Positions 9,147-19,366 of a stretch of DNA of 64,000 nucleotides are shown piece by piece. A model generated the notes under the pieces. It was not told the DNA's origin, ran no database searches, and saw only the letters and a program-made list of their open reading frames with translations. Position numbers and translations under genes: made by a program. Numbering within the stretch: position 1 is the stretch's first letter; every line of letters begins with the position of its first letter. This DNA is from Eragrostis nindensis (Eukaryota > Streptophyta > Magnoliopsida > Poales > Poaceae): the NCBI GenBank assembly GCA_012490785.1, contig JAAXCT010000050.1, forward strand, positions 1,612,001 to 1,676,000. Direction: 5' to 3'.

Positions 9147-11225
9147 TCAACAACGCCATGCTGATACGGTGACAAGCTCGCCGCGCTGCCAATAGAGCGT
9201 AAGCCCAACCTCACATTTCTCCACATGGAAGCCGCGGACCTGCACCCGCTTCAGGAGGCAGTCCGCCTGTGCCTCCGCCAGGATGCTGGGCGGCACATGC
9301 GCAAATCCTACAGCAGCAAACATACTCCTCCAAGCCATTGGTCTGTCTGACTTGAAACGCCCAAGAACAGCATCTTCAATTCTTGGCTGGATTAGAAATT
9401 TTTCAATCTTACATGCAGAATCAACATCAATGCCAGCAGCATCAAGCGAATCAAGGAGAAACACACAAGACTGAAAGCAATTCAAGTAGTGTTGTGAGAA
9501 CAGAATATCACCACGATCACCTCCATGGTCTATAGCTACCACAATCTTAGGATTAAGCTGTTTCACCAACCGAAGAATAGCTGGCAGCGGTGGTGCACGA
9601 GCTGAACAACCAACAGGGAGGCTAACTGCAGTAACTTCATCGCCAGTTGGAGAAATGAGCTCTGCAGGATTGAATGTATCACCACTCACTGCATTGAACT
9701 CAAATGAAATTCCCAGGTCCGCAGCAAACTGTGAGATGTTATCCCTCGTAAGATGGAGCTCCAGTGGATGGTGGGAAGCAGCTGATACGAAGGCACTGAG
9801 CTTAACCAAAGGCAGAGGTGCGCCGCCAGAACCACGGCGATGTGCGAGTTCTTGCAAGAAGGATGCCCATTGGCCACCGACACCAAGATCAAAATCAATG
9901 ATATGGATGCAGGAAGCTGTGCTGCCGGCAATTTCGTCAAGAAGTACTTGTGTTGCAGTGAAATTAGTGAACTGGAGCACAGGCGAGAGGTCAGAGAAAG
10001 ACTTGTAAGCCGCGAGCTTGAGGGCAACATCGAGTGGCGAGGCGAGGCTGGAGGCATCGCGGTGGCCTTCAGCGAGGGCGAGGAGGAGGGCCTCCTTGAG
10101 GTAGGAGGCAGAGCGGAGGAAGGGCTTCCCGAGCGGGAGAAGCTGGTGATTGAGCCGCGCCAATATCTCTCGCGCACCAATGGAATTGCCGGCTTCAGCG
10201 GCTTTTGCCGCAGCCGCCAGCTCATCCAGCAACTGCTGCTGCGCCGCCTCCGCAGCCGTAGTCTTCATAGCACCACGAGGTGGTGGCGGAGAAGGCTGGA
10301 GTTGGAATGGAGCAGGACCATGTATTGGTGGAAAGGGGAGACCTTGCGTCGCCCCTGCAGATTGTAGCCGGTTCGGGGCGAGGTAGAGGCCGTCTGCCAT
10401 GGATTGATGGCGTTTGGGCGGTGGCTGGAGTAGTGGAGATTGCTGGTTGTGGTCGGTGAAGGACGGGAGCGGCATGAAGAAGGTTGATGCCGGAGGCGGC
10501 GGCTGGTGCTGATACTGGTGGAGGAGGCCGGGCGCTTGTGCAGCTAGGAGAGGGGACTTCGTGTCGGCACCTTCATGGAACAGCATGGGAGGCGGCGGTG
10601 GCTGGAGGGAGGCAGAATCCGGCGAGAAGAGCCCAAAGGGGGAGGTTCCCTTGCTGCCACCGCCGCTGTTGCTAGTGTGCGACACCGCACCTGGGGAAGA
10701 TAGGTCGGAGGCGACGCCGCCGAGGTGGGGGTCGGTGGCGGGGAACCCGAATCCCGCATTGTCAGGAAGCAACTGCTGATGCCCCTGAAGTGTCGGCCCG
10801 GGCTGATCCAGGTCGCCGGGCGCCCCCATGACCCAGTTCAAGAACGTCTGGTCCTGCCCCGCTGCGGCGGCGTTGCCGAGCACGGCGTCCCAGCTCTCGC
10901 CGCCGATGAGCCCCATGTCCAGGCCGCCAGGGATAGGCGGCAGGTCACAACCACCGGCCCAGTCCTCCTTCCCGCCGCCGCCCTGCTCGCCAGGGGATCC
11001 CCATTTGTCTGAAACAGCCGCCACACCGGCCGAGTCCGCGGCGCCGCCGCCCAGGGACGACGACAGCGTCGATGTGGAGTTGTTGGGGCTCGGGCTCCGC
11101 GTGCAGTCCAGGACGGACCTCGGCTCCACCAGCGCCTTCTTCCCCTCCTGCCAAAACAGCGCCTTCCCGCCGCCGACGAGGTCGGCTGCCCCGTTCCGCT
11201 CGGAACCGAACAGCGCCACCCTCAC
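9147..11225 (-). CDS. HAM: GRAS transcription factor, HAM clade, copy 2 (start codon altered)
   Basis: Tandem paralogue of the gene at 315-2444, with the same intronless layout. The GRAS domain is intact (CIHIIDFDLGVGGQW; SAW end LTLYWQRGELVTVSAWRC), as is the miR171 site. At the position of copy 1's ATG this copy has GTG (11223-11225, reading VRVALFGSERN), preceded by a short insertion that contains an out-of-frame ATG and stop. No in-frame ATG is visible upstream. The first in-frame ATG is at 10916 (GGLDMGLIGG), which would give 589 residues: about 100 N-terminal residues lost, GRAS domain kept. Relative to copy 1 it lacks a poly-alanine stretch and a short block near LGFSLDP. The gene may be functional from the internal start, use a non-AUG start, or have an unseen upstream exon. 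The coordinates give the homologous extent. Confidence 0.85.
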   Translation of the reverse strand: MRVALFGSERNGAADLVGGGKALFWQEGKKALVEPRSVLDCTRSPSPNNSTSTLSSSLGGGAADSAGVAAVSDKWGSPGEQGGGGKEDWAGGCDLPPIPGGLDMGLIGGESWDAVLGNAAAAGQDQTFLNWVMGAPGDLDQPGPTLQGHQQLLPDNAGFGFPATDPHLGGVASDLSSPGAVSHTSNSGGGSKGTSPFGLFSPDSASLQPPPPPMLFHEGADTKSPLLAAQAPGLLHQYQHQPPPPASTFFMPLPSFTDHNQQSPLLQPPPKRHQSMADGLYLAPNRLQSAGATQGLPFPPIHGPAPFQLQPSPPPPRGAMKTTAAEAAQQQLLDELAAAAKAAEAGNSIGAREILARLNHQLLPLGKPFLRSASYLKEALLLALAEGHRDASSLASPLDVALKLAAYKSFSDLSPVLQFTNFTATQVLLDEIAGSTASCIHIIDFDLGVGGQWASFLQELAHRRGSGGAPLPLVKLSAFVSAASHHPLELHLTRDNISQFAADLGISFEFNAVSGDTFNPAELISPTGDEVTAVSLPVGCSARAPPLPAILRLVKQLNPKIVVAIDHGGDRGDILFSQHYLNCFQSCVFLLDSLDAAGIDVDSACKIEKFLIQPRIEDAVLGRFKSDRPMAWRSMFAAVGFAHVPPSILAEAQADCLLKRVQVRGFHVEKCEVGLTLYWQRGELVTVSAWRC
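10147..10167 (-). promoter_or_regulatory. miR171 target site in GRAS copy 2
   Basis: The same 21-nt perfect miR171 complement as in copy 1, encoding ILARLNHQL. Its exact preservation despite divergence around it indicates retained selection or recent duplication. Confidence 0.93.
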
Positions 11226-11830
11226 CGACCTAATCACACATAATCTGGCGGCGAGATATGGGGATGGCTTCCGAGATCTTGGCGCGGCGCGTCTGGTGGA
11301 GGGGAAATTGGCTTGGGCGTGCGCAAAAGTGTAGAACAGGAAGGAGGTGGGCGCAAGTAGGAGCACCGCTTGCCCAAGCCTTTGCCTCTGCTCGCTTGCC
11401 CAAGCCTTTGCCTCTGCTCTGTTCTTCTCTCAAGTCCCACGGTCTCTCTCTCTCTCCTCCCCTGCTGTGGTCTCTCTCTCCTCCCCTGCTGTGTGGTCTC
11501 TCTCTCCTGGAGTCCCTGACCTTGCTTGCTCTGTGGCCTCTTCTCTCTCTACTGCCATCGTCCCTGGATGCGTGCTAACATAAAAAGGGTTAAAAAAAGG
11601 TGTCCCTACTGTCTCTCTCTCTCCCCATCGTTTTCATCTGCTCAGTGCTCGCCTTTTATCCATCTACTATACGATAGTACGATTAGAGCTCCAGTATTTT
11701 CCTTTTTTTACAAAGCCTGGGATTTTATTTTGCCAGAACAAAGCCTGGGTTTGTTTTACCAGTGTATTTTGTGTGAGGTTACAAATAGTAAAACAATTGA
11801 AGCAAGACTGGTCAATGCAAATGTACGGAA
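11226..11830 (-). promoter_or_regulatory. 5' flank of GRAS copy 2, CT-rich leader
   Basis: Upstream homology with copy 1 continues to about 11820. On the plus strand the region is rich in CTCTCT tracts (11440-11630) and holds a short direct duplication around CTTGCCCAAGCCTTTGCCTC (from about 11369 and 11395). No clear TATA box was picked out. Confidence 0.4.
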
Positions 11831-14342
11831 CAAAATCTTTGCAGCTTTGACCACTGCTTTGTTCGGTTAATACAACAGTAGGTAGGAGTACGACGAGGCT
11901 CCAATCATATGATGTCTACATGGTGGGCTAGCATGACATGGGGGCGTCTGAAAGCTTTTCTTGACCATACGAGTAAACCGTGAGTAAATTTGGTTAGTGT
12001 TAAGCCTCTCCTTTGCTCAAGTCCTCTTTGCTCAAGTGGCAAATTGGTTTCCTCTATTTTACAAATAAACTGAGAAATCCGAACATGAAGTCCTCTGAAA
12101 TACATGCAGTGTACGGCTATCATTTTTTCTGATCGGTGTGATAGTTACTAAAAAATATGTGTGCAAATGGAAAATAATTACCTGACCATAGCAATGTTAG
12201 GTAAGTACAAAATAATATAAAGAAATATTAACAAGAGTGTATGAAATTGCTTATGGATGAAATTCCTCAAGTGCAAGGAAAAGTTTGCTCATAATATGTA
12301 TACCCTGTGCTACGTAAAAAAATTATATAAAACATATATGCATGTCGATGTGGCACCACCACAGTCCCACCGCCGAGCCCCTCTCAACCCTAGATGGATC
12401 CGGAACGGAGTGGATGCCACCCAATGGCCTCAAGCACCGCTAGGCTTGCCGCCGATGCCGCGACCATCCACCTTCCCACACCATGGTCCATGAGAGCCAA
12501 AGACAACACCTCCGCCATGAAAGACGCCTACGCGTTGTCGTCCCTGTCATGGTGGCTTCCATTGCACCTCCCACCGTAGCTGCCGTACGCAGGGTGAAGG
12601 GGCTATCGCCTGAACAGGCCCAAAACCTCCACCCTCCACCATGGAAGCCGCCGGCGGTGCCACACGCCGCTCACTGCACCACCGCCAAGGGTGCCGCCAG
12701 ATCCGCCCTTGTATGACCTAGATCCGACCATGATAGCCGGGAATCCGCAGTCAAACGCCGACGAGTTCATGCCCGCATTAGGTTTCCACCGAGCTCCTGC
12801 GGAGAGGGAGAAGAACATATCGGGGAAGAAAAACCTCGTCGCCGCCATCCTTGTGCCCGCCCGCTTTGGCGACGTAGCACTCCAACGGCGGCGCGGCTAA
12901 AAGAGGAGGGAGGGTGGAGGCGACGCTCATGTTAGGGTTCGCCCTCGAGTCACCCCAACAAGAGCGACGCGGGGTCAGCTCTAGTCCTTTCAAAAAATGC
13001 CTTCCCACCTATGACCAGACTAACACACCAGCTTTTAAAACAAATTCTTTAAAAATAAAAAATGTTGTTGCTATTGAATTCCTAATAGACAACAACGATG
13101 CGAATACACACACTGCTAAACAAAATACATTTTTGCCCATGAAACTTTTGACCAGCCAGTTGTGTCGAATTGGAACATTTTGAAACACATCACATATACT
13201 ACCGTTTGAGGTGCCGGGACAGAGCAGCGAATCCTGTGTCATTTTTCTAACCTCGTCACTCATGCTCACTTTTTACAGTCTTGTACAGTGACTCGAGTCA
13301 CTCGACTGATTGTGACCAGAGGCTCAAGACCAGGCCAGCGGGTCTAAAAGGAAATAATAATAACCAGAGACCCGAAAGAAAGAAAGGGATAGTGTGTAAA
13401 GAAAGAATTTTTAAAGTCGTTGGTCCCAAACAAATACTCCTTGCTACTTCGTCTGACCAAAATGCCCCTGCAGGAACTGCTATTGTCCTAAACAAAATGA
13501 CGTCATCAGACAAAATCGCTAAATGCTTTCACCGGGACAAGACTTTTATATTTTCACTTAGTAATTTTTGTCTCTTTTTTTATAAGTTTTTAATATAGTA
13601 CTTTAGTCTGCATAAAGTGAGCAAATCGGTGCAATGACAATGTGCAATCTAGACCCTTTGTTGTACAAAAGACGATAGACACGACACTTGTAACAGCTTG
13701 TAGTTTAGGTCGTTCTAGAAAAAGTAACAGCTTGCATTTAGAGAATAAATAGTTATTCTTCGTTAATGCTTTCGTTTCCCAATATGTTTGGTTTTACGTT
13801 TTACCAGAACTTCAGAATGAAATAGATACAAAATAAGGTGGTTTTCTTTTAACGTGATGGTGTGTCACTCATGCATATCAGTACTTCTTTCATCCGTCTT
13901 GGAACAACGTACTAATCAATACAGTAGTATGCAGTAAGACCAGTTTTGCTTCAACTAAAAGGGGAGTTCATTTCACCAGTCTCATGAATCATAGTTTTTG
14001 TTCGTATTACTCTTGTACAGTACAGTATTAATCATAGAGTAGCACATAAACTCACAAAAGTACAAAACCACTGCAATGGCTGTTCGACATGTCCCAATCC
14101 CACGAGGCCCCCACGTTCCTAGTGTATTGGTGCCACAATGTCTTTTGCTCACCGCCCAAGCGTCCCCATCGCTACGGATAAAGCGTTACCTCCTCCACTC
14201 CGGGGATATACGGGTAGATATGTTGTCAAAGAAACGTTCCTTTCCTGTTCGAGTATTTTTCAAAAATAAAACTAATACTAGTTCGAAGGCAGGCAGTCCT
14301 TAAACCTTTTGACAATAAATGATAGAAAGCTGGCACAGATGA
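11830..14342. other. Intergenic; GC-rich block at 12340-12990
   Basis: The 12340-12990 block is rich in CCACCG-type triplets and gives overlapping open frames on both strands. It resembles repeat-derived hypothetical sequence seen in cereal genomes, but I recognised no domain or ends. The rest is AT-rich with nothing assignable. Confidence 0.35.
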
Positions 14343-14666
14343 GGTGGTGTTTGGATCACCTGGGACTAAATTTAGTCTCAGAGAATCTTGCGATTTAGGA
14401 GTATTAAATAAAGTTTAATTGCAAAACCTTTTTAAGGATGGATGCTATTTCGCGAGACGAATCTAATGAGCCTAATTAATCTTTGATTGGTTACAGTAAT
14501 GCTACAGTAACTAGTCGCTAATCATGTCTTAATTACCCTCATTAGATTCGTCTCGCGAATTAGTCCGGGGGTTCTGACATTAGTTTTGTAATTAGACTTT
14601 ATCTAGTACTTCTAAATCGTAAGATTCATAGGACTAAAATTTAGTCTCTAGTCTCCAAACACCTAC
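14343..14666. mobile_element. Tourist/PIF-like MITE
   Basis: Ends read GGTGGTGTTTGGATC and, reverse-complemented, GTAGGTGTTTGGAGAC. A large inner palindrome carries the typical phrases AGACGAATCTAATGAG and CTCATTAGATTCGTCTCGCG. Possible TGA duplication at 14340-14342 and 14667-14669. Related to the element at 35788-36123. Confidence 0.65.
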
Positions 14667-17600
14667 TGAGTTTGCCAAGGTTGCAACCCTTTCCTTTTGT
14701 CCAGTGGTCCTGACCAGCATGGCAACTGTCCAACCTGAGCGGCTGAGCCTCCTCCAACAGCGCATCCGTAGCGGGCCACCGGAAAGGCCTACCATGCACG
14801 AAGTCACAACAGTTTCGTCGTACTTCATGGATCAAATTTTAGACTGAAAATTTGAACTTGATGTTTCGTCTGAGTGTTGACTGTTGAGTGCCTTGAGCGA
14901 GCGGCACAAGTCGAAGTAGGTTCGCATTTTCGTGTTTGTTTGGTGCGGACATGAACAGCGGCGTCGTTACCGGGGCGACGCCGTTTGCTTGCGGTGGTTG
15001 TTCTGTCAACAGTCAGCACGCGGGCTGAACGGTGGGTGGTCTCGCACATGGAAGAGATGTGTGCTTGTCCAGTCGTCCTGTGTGTTTGTACAGTGTATCT
15101 GGTGATGATGAACGCCCCTCTCACAACGCTATTTGTACAGTGCTGATGCCTTATTTAGTGATGTACTGTACTGACGTCCGTCGCAAAAAGAAAAAAGTAC
15201 TGTACTGACGAATCCTATTCTTTGGAAACAGAGAGGGAGAGGAGAAATGGAATGGTAAAACTAAATGGGCCAGCCACGTTCAGGGTCCAGCTTCAGAACC
15301 CAGCAACTACTTGGGCCAACCTCATACCTCTTTGTCTTTGGGCCTCTGGCTCAACACGCAAAAAGCTCCTTGATCTGCTGCAGCTGCGGACGCATGGGTC
15401 GTCGAAATACTCGAACCTGGCTGATTTGTCGACTTGGCAGTTGGTCGCGCCCTGTCCCCACATCGGAAGTCGCCTGCTCGCGACTTGCGCAGCGCACTTG
15501 TGCGCCTCGATCGGCAGGTTCTCCTCTGGGAATCGCGGGCACGTTCCACCTGTGGCAACCGTCGCCAGTTGTCCCCGGACGACGGGTAGGCGTGAAACGA
15601 CGACGGCAGTCCGTCGGCATCGCGCATGGCGGCGGGAGAAGGAACGGCGAATGCGGTGAGGTGAGGCGCAGCCAGGTAGCCGGCTGCATGCTGCTACAAT
15701 GGCAACGCAGGTTACGCAGCAAATTAACACCCCCGGCCACGCGCCAGCAAACTGACGACGACGCAGCAACCGCGGCCCGGGGATCACAGGACAGCAGCAC
15801 ATTCCACTGATATGAATTATGAACCCGGTAGCGGAGCGCGCACCATCGGCTAGCTAGCTAGTACACGAGTGCGATCGATCGAGACCTGTACCGCCGCAAA
15901 GAGACCGCGACTGCCGTGCCGACAGGAACGCGGTGCGTGCACCGGACGACAACGGGGCGCGGCCAGAGCTGTTGGCGGGCGGGCGTGTGGGCGCGCGGCC
16001 GACACGGCGGGACAGGCGCGCGCCCTCGTGCGCCAGCGGCGACACCCATCGCGTTTCCCTTTCCCCGGGCGCTTGCTCCGACGCCAGCGCCATTTTGCCT
16101 CGCCAAGCAAACCCAGCTAGCTCCGGTCCTCGCATGAACCTCCTCCCGATTCCCGAACCCACACGCACGCACGCGCGCGCGCTTAATTTCTAGCGTCTAT
16201 CCGCGTTTGTTTGTTCGTTTCAGAGTCCAGAGTCCAGAGGCACTTCTCTCTCTAGCTAGCCAACGCACCCAGGCAGTGCAAGCAGAAGCTGAAGTCATTT
16301 CGGCAGAAAATTGACATCCCCCTGGCCCTCACAGTATATTCAAGTGACTAGTTCAACTTCAACTACTCCTACTTGACAGTGATCACTACCGATCGATTAC
16401 CTTGTATTTTTGTACGCAATAATAACCAAGTAATTTTTAAAGAGAAACAGCAGCAGCCGTCCCTGGCATGCCGCCTATATATGTCGACGGCTCCCTGCAA
16501 ACAGCTGAAGCGACCTGACCGCAGCGAAGAAAAACGGGGCGCCGTGTGAAGTGGACCTTAAGGCCACCCATAGTGCTACAGACGGCTGTTGTCTGTAAGT
16601 ATCTTGATTGTCGCACACAGACAACAAAACAGACAGTTTGTACAATAGATTGTTTATTAATCTGTCTATATAAAATTTAATTCATACATGAGCTCACAAA
16701 ACAAAAGGATCAAGTGTGGATTGAATCTTTATACAACATGTTGTTTGCTTGGACTAGGGAATGGCTTGCATGATTTTTTACGTTGGCGAAAAACACTGTG
16801 AAAACTGAAATGCACAGTTTTATATTTTTTTTCTTGCTTCGTTGAAGGACTGTTCTGCCAAAATATATTTTGAAAGGAACTTTGCTACAAATGGCAAGGG
16901 CTAAACCGAAAAAACATCAACCTTATCTTCTTCGTGGGAGCAGTACTAGTGCTCTGCTTCAACTATCTCCCCTTTCTGCTATGTTTGAGCTCATCTTCTA
17001 CTAGTAACTAGGAGCAGCGAGGGGCTCGACTACTCGAGCTCATGCTTGTGTGGCGCCGCGGGCGGGCAGCGAGGAGTTAGAGCTCGTGCGGCACGCGGGC
17101 CGGCGAGTAGGAGCTCTGTCGATCGAGCCTGCGCCAGGCATCTCGCGGGCAGCGGGCAGCGAGCAGCTGGAGCTCGCGTCGAGCTGTGCGACGGCTGGGC
17201 GAGGTGGAGCTCGAGCTCGATCCCATGTTGTGCGGCGGGCGGCCGACGAGGAGCTCGGCCAGAAGAATCAGTTCTGTCTCTAAGCAAACTCTAAGCTGTC
17301 TCTTGCTGTCTCGGTTTCTGTTAGAGGTTGCTTCTTGATCAAGAGGCAGTTTCCTTTCTCTTTCCTCCTTCTCTTTCCTCCACCTAGGATTAATGCGGAC
17401 ATGTCCATCCTAAGAGTTAGCAGATTTGGCCCGTTGGGGACGCTCTAAGAATGCCAACTTGGTCACATCGGTGCCATAAACCTGCGATTGGTTAATCAGC
17501 TCGATGATACGGACCGGCTCCAGCCTTGCTGAAACAGTGGATCGCACTGCATGTAATTATTACAACGCGCATGGCGATCAAGACGACTCGCCTCTCAAGC

Positions 17601-18172
17601 ACTACAAATCTATGCATGCAAGTATGCAACAACAACTAGGCCGCCTCAAGAATTGGGGACGGATCGAGACATTCATGTGCGGTTGAGTAGATAGCTCCGC
17701 CTCGGTTCTCGCGGCCAGAAGCCCCTCATGCATGCCCCTGTGTTCGCCCATCGATGGTGCGTTCGTACAACAGATAGTGTTATATTAGTCCGTCGCACTT
17801 AGCTCTTTCCTTTTGATGCGCTAATCCCAACCTTCTTCTCACCGCATACTATCCAAACCAACTGCAAAAAAAGAGGTTTGCAGATGAAGAATAAAGATTT
17901 GGCTAGGTGCATGTCTTGCCACTGGACACGAAAAGAACCCTTCGGGGCGCACCTCGGTACCTATATTCATACCATTTCCAAAATGACCCCCGATACATTA
18001 TGTACTTGACTAGTATATATTCAACCCGATGGACACGTCAAACCAATCTATGGACCTTTTCTACTCATTCTATACGCCATTGCGATTTGCGACGATGATG
18101 ATACAAAGCACAGGTTGGGCGCAGCACTGAGTCCTCGTCTCTCTTCCATCCTCCTCGAGCATTCCTTCTTCC
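14667..18172. other. Intergenic with GC-rich stretches, no recognised gene
   Basis: GC-rich stretches at 15250-16190 and 17040-17270 give overlapping open frames in several frames and on both strands, with no domain, splice structure or conserved motif. At 17439-17450 there is a fragment, GGGGACGCTCTAAG, like the right end of the PIF element at 39296-39489. The block at 17000-17270 repeats GAGCTCG-type motifs many times. Confidence 0.35.
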
Positions 18173-18238
18173 ATGTCCTCTTCTGTTACATGTCCATGCC
18201 TTCTCAGATATCACAACAGGGTACGGCACAACTCCTCC

Positions 18239-18808
18239 ATGTTTAGTCTATTAAGCTCTCCCTTAGCTCTCAAGGGGCAGCCAAAGCTCAACACCACCAC
18301 TGCCATCTTCCTGGTTGTGTTCCTCCTCACTTTTAACAATACCTCTTGCGAAGCTCGGCATCTCCGCATTCGTGGTAAACATTATTCAAGCAAGCTGCCT
18401 TCCTTACCACCGAAGGTAATATTAATCTTATTCACAACATCGTAACTAAATCATTGTGTCAAATTAATTAGCTACTAGCATTTTGTCAAGTTCCAACTTT
18501 CTAAACTTTTCTTTGCGCTTCCCACCGTTTTGCAGGACGTTACAGAGGTTCATGCCACCAAGGAGAAGATGCTGAGACCCTCAATGGTGGTTCGATTTGG
18601 GAGCAACTTCGATGCGTCAATGCGAAATGAAGTGATAGCAGTGGAGGTGAAGACGAAGGCAGTGGCATCATCAGGTGGAGTTAGAAATACTAGAAATGTC
18701 GTTAGGGTTTTGCGACAGCCTCTTATCCATCATGAGCGTGCCGGTGGTGATCAGGAAATCCATCTGGACTACGCTCAACCAAGAACCCATACTCCACATC
18801 ATAACTGA
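18239..18808 (+). CDS. RGF/GOLVEN/CLEL secreted peptide precursor
   Basis: Two exons: 18239-18415 (donor AAG|GTAAT) and 18536-18808 (acceptor TTGCAG). About 149 residues from the ATG at 18239; an upstream in-frame ATG at 18173 would add 22. The N terminus has a hydrophobic signal (AIFLVVFLLTF) ending near NTSCEA. The middle is variable and basic. The last 13 residues, directly before the stop, are DYAQPRTHTPHHN. This matches the RGF pattern: Asp-Tyr for tyrosine sulfation, Pro at 5 and 10, and His-Asn at the end. RGF peptides are processed, sulfated and sensed by RGI/RGFR receptor kinases to control root meristem activity and gravitropism. Identification rests on architecture and C-terminal motif. 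A related second motif lies downstream at 19060-19366. Confidence 0.82.
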
Positions 18809-19059
18809 TTAGATTATATATCATGTATTGCTTTCACCGTAATGCAGTTATCTTTTCATGTTTTCATATGAGCAAGCCCCAGTGCATTTTCACTCGCTAG
18901 GTATCCTTGTGCGATTGACTGAGATTAGATTTAGACATACATCATAAAAGTGCTGGTAGCTCGAATGAAATGCAAACCAACCTGCCTTCTGCCGTCTACT
19001 TGGGTGACACTTTGTACTGCGTTGTACTCACCTTGATTGATCATTCATAGCCATTGATC

Positions 19060-19366
19060 ATGAAATTTGCAGGGGCTTCTTGTGATTCTTTGAGAAAGAG
19101 ATTTCAAGGAATTAAGGTACGCCTTTCCGGAATAAATGGCATAGCATAATAGCAACAGACATAAGCGGAAGTGACATAGACAAATTTTCTTCTCTTATCT
19201 TCTCTTGTAGGCGAGGTCAGGTATGCGAGAGCGGTCAATGCTAGGAGCTGATACGAAGAGTGAGCAACAAGTAGTATCGAATGCGACCACGGCCTATACT
19301 GCGGAAACCCTAGTAGCCATGGACTACCTAGAAGCACACCCGGCACCGGCTGTTCATAACAAGTAG
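19060..19366 (+). CDS. Second RGF/GOLVEN-like peptide exons (partial or degenerate gene)
   Basis: Two candidate exons lie in one frame: 19060-19116 (from ATG, ends ATT AAG|GTACG) and 19211-19366 (acceptor TTGTAG). Together they encode about 70 residues ending MDYLEAHPAPAVHNK. The 13-mer DYLEAHPAPAVHN keeps the RGF landmarks Asp-Tyr, Pro at position 9 and terminal His-Asn, with one Lys following. A signal peptide is not evident after the ATG at 19060, so an upstream exon is missing or unrecognised, or the gene is decayed. The second exon is also in phase with exon 1 of the gene at 18239, so it could act as an alternative last exon. The peptide motif and frame are seen in the sequence; the gene model is inference. 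Confidence 0.55.

Noticed and set aside
12257..12900. Plus-strand open frames suggesting a gene
   Set aside because: Pro/Ala-rich low-complexity translation in repeat-like sequence; no frame extends and no homologous domain is recognised.
15222..16193. Several overlapping open frames of 80-180 residues on both strands
   Set aside because: All arise from high GC content, contradict each other in frame and show no domain, signal or splice support.
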